From assembly GCA_949152475.1 (NCBI GenBank), contig OX424563.1:18015001-18079000 (forward strand): a stretch of 64,000 nt of DNA, in the 5' to 3' direction. Under the pieces are notes generated by a model. That model was not told the origin of the DNA and made no database searches. It worked only from the letters and a program-made list of their open reading frames with translations. Both the position numbers and the translations under genes were made by a program. This DNA is from Terebella lapidaria. Lineage: Eukaryota > Annelida > Polychaeta > Terebellida > Terebellidae. Positions 22,921-34,245 of this stretch are shown here, one piece after another; the stretch's first letter is position 1, and the number at the start of each line of letters is the position of its first letter.

Positions 22921-25900
22921 CGAGTAAATGGCGAACGTTATGACACATGCCCATATTTGGAGGTGCCTATGACGTCATATCTAGGTCAACCTAAGCCCCA
23001 GAAAACTAGGTCAAACTTTGCTCAAACAGCCGTGGGGCAGATGGTAATAGCGTGGATGGAATTCCCGGCTGAGGTATCCTATTGGACCGTTCGATTGGAG
23101 GACGCAGGTGGTGCGACGGGTCAGGTGCGGGGACCCTACCCCGACCAGATGTCCCAATTGCAAATAAACGCAGGTGGAGTCATGCCCCACAGGGGATAAG
23201 GAATGTTATGGAGGTATTGCCTGACATTCCATTGCATGGGAAGCAGATGGTTTCACGGATTGAGGGGGATACGGTATGTAGTCCAGGCTTCTCACCTGCC
23301 TCTATTTATAACAATGGAAGACAATGACCTCGCAGGGTGACAGAGGTATGCCATCCACCCAAGGCAGGTGCCACAGGTGGCACGCCAAAAATGGCCCCAA
23401 ATCCCCCCCCCCCCATACTACTGGTGGATAGGGCGATTCACCGGCGAGTTGGTAGGTTATTATCTGATTTCCACCTGGAGTTGTCAATGTGACATCAATC
23501 ACTTTAGCTGCATTTGCCGTGACTTTTACACATCACCATGTCCCCACAATTAAAAGGAAGACTGTACAATGCCTTGAGCAATTTCAAGGTCAGACGGCGC
23601 TGGTGTTTCAATGATGGAATCTATAGGGGATTCATGTCTGCGTCTTTATTCCATAGTCTCCCCGGAGAAGGAATTCCGTGAGATGGTTTTCGACAAGATG
23701 TTAAGGCATAGTTATCTATAGTTACCACTAAGTTATGTTAATTCTACAGTATACTCAGTTTTTTGTCATAGCTGTTGAAAAACTGATACTGGTAAAAAGT
23801 GTTCGTGGCAAACAATGGAACCGTAACTCAGGTATACCTCCTGAAAAAATTAATGAACATCTCAATTTGTGAACAATTATATCACGAATATTCCATATCG
23901 GTACACAGACCAGTACAACGATTTATAAACAAAGCAATATAACAATATTAGTACAACGATTTATAAACAAAGTAATATAACAAGATTAACTCATATATAC
24001 GAATCTATACAATATTGATGTCACAAATGCTAATCATTTAGGACATCCATACAGTTACCTGTATCACACAACTATGGATCCGGATGATGGAATAAAGTAT
24101 ACATGTACAAATGTAAATACCCGCTTATGTTATTATTCCATATTATTGTCGTAGGGGTTGTCACTCAATGGACTCAGGAGTCACTGCATATGTGTTTATT
24201 ACTGCATACCAAATACCCTGTAATGATATTAACAATGATATAGATATAAATGGTTCATGTTGGTACCTGAATACAACTAGTTTAATGAATCTATATACAC
24301 TGATGGTGAAATAATGAATATGAATGATAACCCCCCATGTTGAACTTACCCCTGGTGAGCAAAGTGAGCAGGAGGTATTGGGACAATCAGATCGGCCGGC
24401 ACCTGAACAAAAATAAAGGACAATCATAACGCTTCGGTAAAGGACAATCACAACGCTTCAGTGTTTATATTTAGGTCTAAGTCGTTGTTCATGTATTTGG
24501 GTTTTTATTTTAATTGGTATCTAAAACATACACTGTGTGTACCAGAATCTATGTACCGAAAATCCCAAGTGTGACGCATGAAATCTGACGATAGAAATAT
24601 TCAACGTAGAACTCAAATACGAAGGAAATATGATACAAGACTCAACATATAGAAACCTTACCGTGCGATAATGAAATGATTGGCACCTAAGTGTAAAAAA
24701 ATGCGTGAGGTGGAGTTGGATTATATATCAAATAATTCGGATGTGTTGACAGATCCAAGATGGCTATTGGCAATGAAATAGCGACATGAAAGATGTAAAC
24801 AATGAGGCGAAAGTATACATTGCGTCATGCAATGGACAGGACAGAACGTTCAATCCGTGGGCGGTAGCCCCTGCCACATTATTGATTACAGTCTCTTTAT
24901 TTTTGTATTCATTCATTGACCAGTATTTATATAGCGTTTTTCATGTGAATATCAAAGCACTTCAAGATAAACTCGAACATACATGTAGATGTGAAGGGAA
25001 AAAACATCACACGTGTTATGACTAAGATAAATGACTACAGAAATGACTAGATATAAATGGATAAAAAATTGAGAGGGATTTGACAAAGAATATTCAGCAA
25101 TTAACACGATACCCTATCACACGACGGAATTAGAATGTAGGTAGAATCACTTAGACGATTCAACATCATTTATCATGCATATGGAAGGCCCCACGTTTTG
25201 GTGAGAACTTTTGTTTTTATCAGGGGATGTTGGACGATCGTGGGACAGTAACTCATGTTTTGTCATCTCGCTGACACAACGAAATCGGCTTGACAAATAT
25301 TAACAGTGCAAAGTAAGGAATGGAATGAAAAAAAAGCAATGCAATAAAGTATCTATTTGCAGGGATAGGTATATACAACACACCACACATTACAACATTG
25401 CAAAATATAACCTGAATGTGTTGCTCCAAATTGTATAAGTTGACATTTTAATCAAATGGTACAGCAATGATCAAGACCTGATCTTTGTAGCGAGCAATCA
25501 CCGCAGTAGGTTCACGTGGCAAGCAATCAGTATGTGCCTGTGCCTGTGAAGGGCGAGCAGAAATCAATTTTCACCTAGAAGTCCAACATTTACTTTGAGC
25601 TAAAAAGTAAGGAAATAGCACAAGTGGCTTTGTCAGGTCTCTGATTGTGAGTGAAGTTTTGCCACTCTGGAAAATTGAATGGATCCCACAAGCTGATTGG
25701 CCGGTATGATTGTGTAGCCACCAGCAAAGTCCGTACATTTATTTCCCGACATCCATGGTGGAGTGTGAACATCACTGGTAACAACATTAAGGGAAGTCAT
25801 AATCACGCATGTCGAAGATTCAAATATTTTTTTTACTCTACAAAATCTCAGTCAGTCGAAAATGACTGTCTTCAAAATGCTGATATGAAAGTTTTAACTT

Positions 25901-25966
25901 AGTAATTGCGTATAAATATATTGTAATGAACGTCAGTTTCGCTCTGACGCCACATTCCAAAGACAG

Positions 25967-26545
25967 TAAACATGGAAACAATACCCAAGTATATAGTATC
26001 CGAGCAAACAAACCGAGTCCATTATCCAATCTCAAAGTCCAGTGTCAGGCAAAATCGAGAAAATTTAAATGGAATTTCATGAACCCCCATATATTGTCAT
26101 AAAAGGGTGAAATCAGGTGTTCCGGAAAGAGTGAGTATGTCTTGCCCCACCTGTGGCACCCGTCATGAATTCCAAAACATTAACATGCAAAAAGGTCTTG
26201 TTGCATACTAACAGATGTACTTATGTGTAACCAGACCAGACTTTGCTGACGTCCATAGAATTTTTTGAAAGCAGCTATTAGTCTTGGTAAAACATCTGTC
26301 AAAGCAGTTCAGAGGCTAGCTGGGAACTTCTGTGAACAAAGTCCTCATACTTGCAACTATCTCTGGAATAGCGTATGAGTTGTGAGACAAACACGCCATA
26401 TGCTGGTCACATAGGAATGTTGCTGCTTAGAAAAGAGAAATTGACTATGGAAAAATTGAAATCATCACGTTTGTCATACAACCTTGTTGACAGGTTAGAA
26501 TCTTCATCAATCTCCAACCTTAGGTCTATAGTTGGAAAAATTAGC
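25967..26545 (-). pseudogene. Reverse transcriptase remnant, copy 3 (5'-truncated)
   Basis: On the minus strand this matches the 3' end and C-terminal coding part of the RT family at 46291-47327. The left edge resembles that element's 3' end ('caatacccagtattaag'-like), followed by the shared non-coding tail and the block coding for the 'SQLIRYSRA' region near 26350. It stops abruptly near 26545. Duplicated copy 1 shows continuous flanks near 3136 ('cactcatcagcaagatactc'), so the insertion postdates the duplication. Strong 5' truncation fits target-primed reverse transcription. Confidence 0.7.
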
Positions 26546-28178
26546 CACTCGTCAACAAGGTGCTCATTGCAATCTCGAGAAAATCGTAAAACTTAAAATC
26601 GTAAATCGTAAATCGAAAATCGTAAAACAACAGACCTCCTATGTTATTTTGGAACCGCCCGATCTCAGATCGAATCTTTCGAAGATATTCAGAGTTCGCT
26701 TCTGACATAATTGTGATGTTACGTGGAACAGAATTAGATATGCAAAAATGCTGACAAAAAAGTTGGGCATGATCAAAGGGCTACTAAAAATCATTCTGCC
26801 CATTGCTTTAACTGACTCGAGGTGGTTGGTGTCTTTTTACAGCAGTTGACTTGTTCTCTCGATATCCGTTCTAAGATTGCTTCGCTTCTGATTAAATTCA
26901 AGGGAGAATTCAATGTATGTCATGTATGTTTTACGAAGTGATACATTTGCGACACGTGAAAGCTTTTCGTTTTGTATATCTAATACATGTACTCTGATGT
27001 TGATTGAAATTGTATTACTGTGAGAGAATCGAGACGAATGAATTGATGCAAATTTATGTTTTCATGTTGTGAAGTAGGAACATTTTGAACAGCTCATTTT
27101 CCAATCAACTCATCAGAATTCGAATTTGTTTTGGAGTGATTTCTATGCCGACTCAACAAGGTATTACCATCAACATTCTTGATTAGATGTTCTCCACTGA
27201 CGATTTAGACTTTTTTGGTATTGATTGGGTGCTGAACAAAGATTTACCAGTGCAGGTTTTTCCCACAATAATTAAATAAATATTGTCTTTGAGACGTACA
27301 AATATTATTTGAACTTGTTTCTACAGTAAGCACAACATATTCCTCAATGCCAGCAGTATTATTCGGTAGTTATACCTGTCATAACATATATGCAATGGAT
27401 GTATCATGCGTAATATTGTTTTACGTCAATAATGTCATTCAGGCCAATACGAATATTTGTTTGAAACAAGATCACCTCAAAAGCGGCATTATTCATAATC
27501 ACCAATGGCCGTTCTCGTGAAGGTGTTCAGTTCTGCGCACCCCTCCAACTAATAGATCTACAATTCCCTCTATCAACTAACTAAGCTGAATCCTTGGGCT
27601 TAGGAACAGAAGTTAGATCAAATAGACAATATAATGACATGGATTTTCTTGGTCATTCAATAATTTCAATTTTGTGAGAGTATACCAAAGTAAAACTTAA
27701 ATAAAAGTTGATTGACAATAAGTTGATTAGGATAAGTTTTTATCACGTGCAAATTGCCGATATATGTATTCTGTAACATTTTGCATGCACAATGGACCGA
27801 TTCACAGAATTTCCCGCCAAATAAGCCGAAGTGCCGACCAATTAGAAGCTGGGCGCTGTAACGGTCGTAAACAAATTGACCAACCCTATGAAAACACACA
27901 TTTATCAGTGTTTGACATTAAATTGACAATAGTGTTCGATAATATGTGAAAGTGCATTGTCATTTTTGCATTTATTATCGCGGCTTGAGCATTAGTGGGC
28001 CCGATTTCGCCATAACCATCACATGCGCAGGGGAAGGGTGGATAACCACGTTGCGGGCAGATCGGATTTGGGGACCAGTTATTGTTTCGTAGTAGGCTAC
28101 TAGTATTCGTTTCCAGTTTTGTTCAACTTCAGAGTGGTCTTCACAGGCATTTAAAAAATTAGCCCAAAGGCTAAGATA

Positions 28179-29702
28179 GGTTACCGGACAATTTTGGTTT
28201 GGCCATGGCAGCATTGGCAGGTAACAGACCTTGAGATTTACCAATCAAGGTTCGCAGTGTAACCATATGACCTTGGGATTTACCAATCAAGGTCATCCGT
28301 ATGAACTTCGATGTAACCATTACATGTATGTGTGCGGCATTTGATATTCTATATGTTGGGTGGAATCGTTTAGGCCGCCTAGGTCAATTTACACATTCCA
28401 AGTCAGACATTTGGCACTCAAGGTCATCTGACGTCAAGTTCAAGGTCATCATTAGTTGTGCCATATATGTCTTCCTATATGTTCATAATGCAAACATGAG
28501 CTCTATCTGCAAGCATTTCATCTACAAAGGCAAATCTGGGCATTTTTTGACCCCAAAATGGCTGTTTTGACCTTTCAAGGTCATCGAAGGTCAAATTCAA
28601 GGTCACCACACAAGTCGCCATATATGACTTCCCATTTGAAAGTGCCAATTTCTAAGCTCTATCTTCAAGCGTTCTATGAGTACAGTCCTGACAGCTCCCA
28701 TTATGAAGGAAAAAAGTGCCAAAAATTTTCTGAGTCCAAAATTTTTTTCAAAGGGTGAAAATTTTTTTTTGCCTAGAAATGGCCCAAAATGGATAGTAAT
28801 GTTATTTGGGGCGAAAAAATTTTTTTTCGCCGACTCGTCAAAAATTCAAAATGGCCGCCACACTGAGATCGGCGATTCAAGGGCAACAAAACTTATACAC
28901 GTCACAGAGGTATATAAGAGGAATCTTTTTAAGCAAAAATCTCAAAACTGATCAGACAGTTTTTGAGAAAATACAGACCAGGTGCAAATTTGAGCGTTTT
29001 TCGAACCAAAAATGGCTGTTTTGACCTTTCAAGGTCATCCAAGGTCAAATTCAAGGTCACCACACAAGTCGCCATATATGACTTCCCATTTGAAAGTGCC
29101 AATTTCTAAGCTCTATCTTCAAGCGTTCTATGAGTACAGTCCGGACAGCTCCCATTATGAAGGGAAAAAAATTTTTTCAAAGTCCAAAATTTTTTTCAAA
29201 GGGTGAAAAATTTTTTTTGCCCTAGAAATGGCCCAAAATGGATAGTAATGCGATTTGGGGCGAAAAAAAATTTTTTTCGCCGCCCCGCCAAAAATTCAAA
29301 ATGGCCGCCACACGGGAACCGGCAGATTTAGGGCAACCAAACTTATACATATCACAGAGGTATATGAGGGGAATCTTTTGAAACCAAAAACTCAAAACTG
29401 ATCAGACAGTTTTTGAGAAAATGGCCGTCAAAGTCCAAAATTGAGCGTTTTTCGACAAAAACGACCGCCATTTTGAAAAAAATGCGAAAATCAAAAAACA
29501 AAAAAATACCTCCTTCTCAAAATATTTTTAGGCATTTTTGTGCAAAATTTCAGAAAGATTCGATCGTTAACTTTAAAGATAAAAATGTTAACGCCGGACG
29601 GACGGACGGACGGACGGACGGACGGACGGACGGACGGACGGACGGACGGACGACGGACGCAACGCCATGCCAATAGGTTATCGGACCAAAGGTCCGGTAA
29701 CC
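28179..29702. mobile_element. Nested TIR repeat with two tandem 454-bp units
   Basis: The ends are 'ggttaccggac' (28179) and 'gtccggtaacc' (ending 29702), with TA just outside both. The inside holds two tandem, nearly identical units of about 454 bp (starting 28556 and 29010) rich in 'aaggtcaaattcaaggtcac' and 'tcaaaatggccgcca', then a GGAC microsatellite. The right end itself folds ('ggttatcggacc' with 'ggtccggtaacc'). A decayed terminal fragment of the family is at about 43088-43160. No coding capacity. Confidence 0.65.
29595..29652 (+). repeat. (GGAC)n microsatellite
   Basis: About 14 tandem copies of the tetranucleotide GGAC. It lies close to the right end of the nested TIR repeat and creates artificial open frames on both strands (Arg-Thr-Asp-Gly type repeats). 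Confidence 0.95.
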
Positions 29703-29971
29703 TAAAATGGCCAATAAAGCAAGAATAACTGTTTTGTATGTCTAGTTGATGTTTAATGATAGTTTCACATGAATAAAGAATAACTCGCCGGTGGTGAAAA
29801 TACTCGTAGAGGTCATACGAAAAACATGACAGGCCCATATACTAGTATACGAATTCGTGAGTAAGAAAGGCCAGAAATTCTCTCCCCTATGATATGTTCA
29901 TTCGCCACATATGTAGCCGGGTATTCATTTATGGGTTGGAGCTAAAGTTATTCCTAATAGTTATTATTTGT

Positions 29972-30160
29972 TGTAGTATGGTAATTCCACTAATGACGTC
30001 ACTTCCACTGTAAGAAAATAATATAAAAGGCTTTGGCGCCAAGTCCAATTGCCACTTGCCAGTCTGACAGTCATCACCACACTTGTATAATATAGAACAC
30101 TGTGAATAAACTGCACTGATTCTACCTGTGTGTCCTGGAGTCTACTTCCAAACGGCGACA
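29972..30160 (+). mobile_element. 189-bp LTR, probably of a Ty3/gypsy Mag-type element
   Basis: The segment starts TG and ends CA, has a TATA-like 'ataaaagg' near 30022 and AATAAA near 30105, and is followed two bases later by an 18-base primer-binding site. A short LTR with a tRNA-Ser primer fits the Mag/SURL lineage of Ty3/gypsy elements; lineage is inference. Downstream, an ATG at 30222 gives a short frame that may be the start of gag, then the sequence breaks. No second LTR was seen. Confidence 0.6.
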
Positions 30161-30162
30161 AA

Positions 30163-30180
30163 TGGCGCAGTCGGCAGGAT
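30163..30180 (+). other. Primer-binding site, tRNA-Ser type
   Basis: 'tggcgcagtcggcaggat' is the reverse complement of the 3' end expected for an animal tRNA-Ser(UCN) including CCA ('atcctgccgactgcgcca'). It lies two bases after the LTR end, as expected for minus-strand priming. Confidence 0.65.
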
Positions 30181-30264
30181 AAACGAATATTTCGCCGTGA
30201 GCCAACCTTCCAAGATCGGGAATGGTCAGCAAGCAGGGCACACAGGTAGCGAATTTCTACGTAA

Positions 30265-30363
30265 GGGATAATCGGTGAAGTGGAGCGCCTCTTCGAAATA
30301 ATGTACGAGGCCGAAGGCCGAGTACATTATTTCGAAGGGGCGCGACACTGAACCGATTATCCC
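30265..30363. repeat. 99-bp imperfect hairpin
   Basis: Outer arms 'gggataatcggt' (30265-30276) and 'accgattatccc' (30352-30363) pair, and inner arms 'ttcgaaataatgtac' and 'gtacattatttcgaa' pair around a small loop. It could be a short foldback element inserted into the LTR-element leader. A related 'gagtacattatttgaa' occurs near 31713. Confidence 0.65.
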
Positions 30364-30749
30364 ACTTAGTACACGGTCTCCAGTGAACAACCCCCCCCCC
30401 CCCCGCCCACACACACCTACATGCAAACAAATATACGGCCGTCTCGGATGACTGAATTCCTTGACCAAGCTATTTGACATCATGCCTCTGATGGTGCGCA
30501 ATATTTGTCCCTAGATTTTCAGTAATTTTGTTTTCATTTATGCAGTCAAGTGGAACCAACATCACGGCGGGTGCCTTCCACTCAACTCTGATATTTACAT
30601 GGTTAGCTAAATACGACAGAGAGCTTCCTGTTGTTATGACTACAGTTTACACGGTTCCGATTGAATAGTTTTTTTAGTTGATTCGCAATGCGCGTTTAGT
30701 CGTTTTCGCCTCTTTTCAGATGGTTGTGAGTATTACTCGAAAGAAGCAG

Positions 30750-30757
30750 TATAAAAG
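30750..30757 (+). promoter_or_regulatory. TATA box candidate
   Basis: 'tataaaag' lies about 200 bp upstream of the first ATG of the candidate gene at 30954-31388, in a position compatible with a promoter and a 5' UTR. A 20-bp repeat ('ttaaaacggcattcattt'-type, twice within 30901-30936) lies between the box and the ATG. Confidence 0.35.
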
Positions 30758-30953
30758 GAAACACGGCAACACACGCGCTCTCTTTTGCCACAGAAAGCTC
30801 ACTGAAAAAAGCTCCGTAATGTCGGAATGAAGCATTTGGATAGTACAATTAGATTTCAAAGCGGGAGCCTATAAAGTACCAGGGAATGCTACTTGAGTAT
30901 TTAAAACGGCATTCATTTATTTAAAACGGCATTCATTGGAAGAACCTAAAAAA

Positions 30954-31388
30954 ATGATGCGAGCACATATCGGCAAACAGGTGAGTCATTTACTAAACTG
31001 ATTTCATTGAAGGTTCAAAAGAAATAACATTCCTTTACTTTCTGCATCAAAATGCGGTAGCCTCAAAGTCCTTACAAAATGGATATGAATATTTCACATC
31101 CTTTAATTCGTTTCAAGATATACGATTTATCTATGGCAGAATTTTGCGTGGATTCAAGACTGGTTGAAAAGGCCCATCCATGGCCACGATATATACGATC
31201 CATCATACAGGTGAGTAGGTGTATTTTTACTTCGCGCTATTTATTCGACAGTGTAAATATGCCGCCAAATGGGCACTATAATTATTACGTTATATTCAAA
31301 ATGACGAGCTAAGCACTTAATGATTCATAGGCTTGTACATTCTGTATATTTGCAGGAAATGTGTGAAATGTTTGCGAATATGATCTAG
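30954..31388 (+). CDS. Candidate 69-residue protein, three exons
   Basis: Proposed coding exons are 30954-30980, 31061-31210 and 31356-31388. Both donors are strong (CAG|GTGAGT at 30980 and 31210). The acceptors are 'gcggtag' (ending 31060) and 'tatatttgcag' (ending 31355), both preceded by pyrimidine-rich or T-rich sequence. All junctions are phase 0 and the frame stays open to TAG at 31386-31388. The start is the first of two ATGs ('MMRAHIGKQ'). The middle exon includes 'LIRFKIYDLSMAEF' and 'AHPWPRYIRSIIQ'. A TATA box (30750) and AATAAA (31646) frame it. I recognise no family. It lies wholly inside the 4.66-kb TIR element, so it may be an element gene, a captured host gene or a chance arrangement. 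Confidence 0.4.
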
Positions 31389-31645
31389 AGATTTCTGGCA
31401 GAAATATTCACAATTTTGGATCTACGGATTCTCCAAGGAATATCAAAATATCGAGGATAACGTTTTCACTGGATATCTGCAAATGGATTATATCACGAAG
31501 TGAAAAGCCATATACAACCCATGGATATTATTAATCAGCATCTCATGGCTGCAATGATCATCTGCACGTCGAGAATTGAGAAATGTTTCAACATTGCTCT
31601 TTGTTTTTGCAATTTGTGATGCATCTCGTGCTGTAAATTTACCTG

Positions 31646-31651
31646 AATAAA
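31646..31651 (+). terminator. Polyadenylation signal AATAAA
   Basis: AATAAA lies 258 bp after the stop of the candidate three-exon gene. It is consistent with a short 3' UTR. Confidence 0.3.
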
Positions 31652-33525
31652 TATGTAGCGTTCATACATCGGTTTGTTGTGGTTCGCTATTTCTAAACAG
31701 GAGTAGATTATTGGAGTACATTATTTGAATAATATACTACCAGTAGTAGATTATATGCGTCCAGTAGATTATTAATTCTTTTTTATCGGACATAATTTTT
31801 CCGTGTTCATTGTGGAATGAAGGATATTTTTTTTGTCCTTAAATGTAAGTCTTATTGATGCACATATATCTACTGTGATTACATTTCATATATGATAGGA
31901 TCCGCTCTGCTATGGCCTTTCACATGTTTTTTTCGACGATGGATTAAACCAAAGATGCTTCAGCTATATAGTAAGAAAAATGGTTGTTTTTTGTTTTTTT
32001 TTAAAAAAAGGAAACACATTTATTTAGTACGTGGTCCAACATCATTATTTTTTTCTCCATCTATCACTGTTTCCTCCATCTATCAGTTCGTGCACAAAAT
32101 AATGAACAGGTCCCTTCGGTATGTTTACATCGGCCGTGTGACAGGCTCGCACAAGGCATAGGCTCGCACGTGCAATTGAATACAACAAGATAGGCTGCAT
32201 GTGACTTGTAGTTGTATTTGTGTGACTAATGTATGTTGTTTGTAGGAGAGTTCGTCAAAAAATGCTTTTGTTGTAGGTCCATTATGCTCTACACACTTCT
32301 TGAACTCCTGCACTTAACTCCCGCCATATCTGATGTGTGGTTTTATTTAATATTCGCCTTCGAATGCCCGTATGTGCGCCCAGTCGCCCATTCAAATTAC
32401 GGAAAGTTACGAGTATTCATGACTTGGCGGGAAACTCTGTGAATCGGTCCATACCAGACGACAAGTATTGTCTCAGAGGATGTAAGTATCAATCCATTAG
32501 TATGAATGTAAGTATCAATCTATTACCACCATTTAGTCAGATTTTGATGATACCAATAACAAACGTAAAATACTCCCCTGTCTGAGAAATCCTCGCCACA
32601 CCGTGTAATTCCTGTCATTGTGATTCTACAATGAATGGAAGTAATACCTGGCTTATCAGCGCTGGACACATTTCCAATGGGCTAAATTGCGAACCTCTCA
32701 ACTGGCATACAGTTTAGAAAACAACTTGCATTCTAGCGCATAAGCTTAGAGGATTTAGAAGCTCGAGGTATTCGTATCTTCTGCAACGACGGGAACGTTA
32801 CATAATTCAACTGTGTTCTACATGTATGTAGTCTGTGTTTCATGTTCGTATGGTAGTTTTGCTAATGCATTTCATTATTGTGTATACTCTTCTCTTTTTA
32901 TATATCTCTCGAACATGATAGCATAAGTCTGAAATTTTGGAATTTCATAGGAAATAACGAGATGAAGTCTTGTTCAGAATAGATGAAATTGAGTCTATCA
33001 TCTGAATGTGAGTGAATATGACGAATGTTTCACAAGAAGATAGATCGCATCACAGTCTATCATAATAAAGTCATAGAAAATATCCCAATCATTTTGGCCA
33101 ATGTAGCCTGTGTTGTTTGTTCTGCTATTTTCGACAATTATTGAAAAGATTGATCAGCGGAAAAGTAGTGTTACGGGATAGCATATGCTGTGGTTAGGTG
33201 GACCTTTCAGTTTACATTAGCCTCTCCAGCTAGATTAGCTTTACATTCGTATAACTTGAAGACCTGCAATGGGGTCCTGAATGACTGGAAAGCTGGGATA
33301 TCCCTAGTTTCCTTTCAACTTGTCGATGACATGAGCGATGCTGTATTGGATTTTGTAGGAACGTCTGGATGATTTTCAATGCTAGTAACTCACGATATGA
33401 ATGAAGGATTTCATATGGTCTATACATTTGATATCTCTTGCCAACCTCAAGATCATTGGTTTTTACCAGGCACAAGGCATTGTCGAGACTTATGACTATA
33501 TGCGCTACGTGCTATGTAATACACT

Positions 33526-34245
33526 ATGTGTATGATACTATCTAGTATGTTTTCAGATAATGGGAATATAAACTGGGTACCCGACGTAAAAAATATTTTA
33601 TACAGATATGGATTTGGTGAGGTCTGGCTTCAACAGAGTGTTGGCAATTCATCTTTATTTTTATTAACATTCAAACAACGCCTCATAGATGTGTCAAAAC
33701 AGAACTGGTATGGAGAATTATGTGATAATTCTGAACTAAATATGTATAAAAACCACAAAACGTCACATGTCCTTGAGGTTTACTCATCAATAGATATTTA
33801 TTGGGAGCATCGTGTAGCATTGTCAAGATTCCGTTGTGTGAACACTAAGTTATCTGTAGAGCGCCTCCGATTTTCGAAGACTGACCGATCAAAGCGTTTG
33901 TGTAAATTTTGTAAAATTAACAGTTCTGAATTTGTAGAAGACGAGGTTCACTTTTTGTTGATATGCCCTTTATATTCTGAAATAAGACATTTGTATTTGA
34001 GTAAATATATAAATAGTGTCATGAATCCGATTGAAAATTTCAATAGCATAATGTCTAGTGAAAATCATATATTGTTAAAAATATATATTGTTAAAATCTG
34101 GCAGCGCATGTGTTCCATGGTATGGATGTCCATAACAAGTATTGTTTTGATATGTAGCATATTCTTTTCATGTATGCAACGTTTGTGGTGTTTGTTTGTG
34201 AAATTGTCTATTCTGCATATGGACCGAAGGCCCCTTTGTGAGTAA
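33526..34245 (+). pseudogene. C-terminal part of a non-LTR retrotransposon ORF
   Basis: The frame of 239 codons matches the region after the RT domain in CR1/L2-type and related LINEs: 'LLTFKQRLIDVSKQNWYGEL' spacing, 'HRVALSRFRCVNTKLSVER', then a zinc-knuckle-like C126-x2-C129 with H142-x4-C147 ('CKFC', 'EDEVHFLLICPLY'). No RT domain is upstream, so it is 5'-truncated. The sequence ends in a short (ATC)n tail near 34249-34261, as in CR1/L2 LINEs. Duplicated copy 1 lacks it near 6925. The frame start at 33526 is not native, because homology to the duplicated unit runs to about 33549. Confidence 0.7.

Larger units (their letters stand above)
21464..23422. mobile_element. Near-palindromic foldback element with 700-bp arms
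   Basis: The left arm (21464 to about 22163) and right arm (about 22729-23422) are almost perfect inverted copies; the visible differences are a single-base change near 21668/23221 and the length of a G/C run. The ends are 'agtagtatggggg' and its reverse complement. A 6-bp direct repeat GGTGGA lies at 21458-21463 and 23423-23428. Duplicated copy 1 has one uninterrupted 'ggtggt' at 1266-1271, so this is a real insertion. The arms hold arrays of a 28-29 bp repeat. The centre (about 22170-22728) is AT-rich and holds the end of a minus-strand reading frame. A 6-bp target is seen in a few DNA transposon superfamilies (for example IS3EU and Dada); I cannot assign it. Confidence 0.85.
27794..32450. 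mobile_element. 4.66-kb TIR element, composite
   Basis: The left end 'ggaccgattcacagaatttc' continues with 'ccgccaa'; the right end is its reverse complement with one mismatch in 27 bp. Flanking sequence joins cleanly in duplicated copy 1, where 'cacaataccagac' near 5810-5823 is continuous. The apparent target repeat is only AT (27792-27793 and 32451-32452). Inside are a nested TIR repeat (28179-29702), an LTR remnant (29972-30180), a hairpin (30265-30363) and a candidate three-exon gene (30954-31388). No transposase domain is recognised. 27800-28175 and 31700-32450 hold no other feature I can name. The TIRs contain 'tttcccgcc', which resembles an E2F site, possibly by chance. Confidence 0.75.

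Noticed and set aside
21692..23327. Identical 80- and 81-codon open frames in both arms of the palindromic element
   Set aside because: They are the same arm sequence read twice; there is no domain, and the two frames overlap each other.
24786..25025. 79-codon frame with one hydrophobic stretch
   Set aside because: No splice or polyadenylation context, no homologue recognised, and it lies in a duplicated non-coding unit.
27794..27820. E2F-binding site in the TIR as a regulatory element
   Set aside because: A 9-bp match in an inverted repeat is weak evidence on its own; kept only as a remark.
29413..29838. Open frames of 60-115 codons on both strands
   Set aside because: They are created by the GGAC microsatellite and flanking interspersed repeat.
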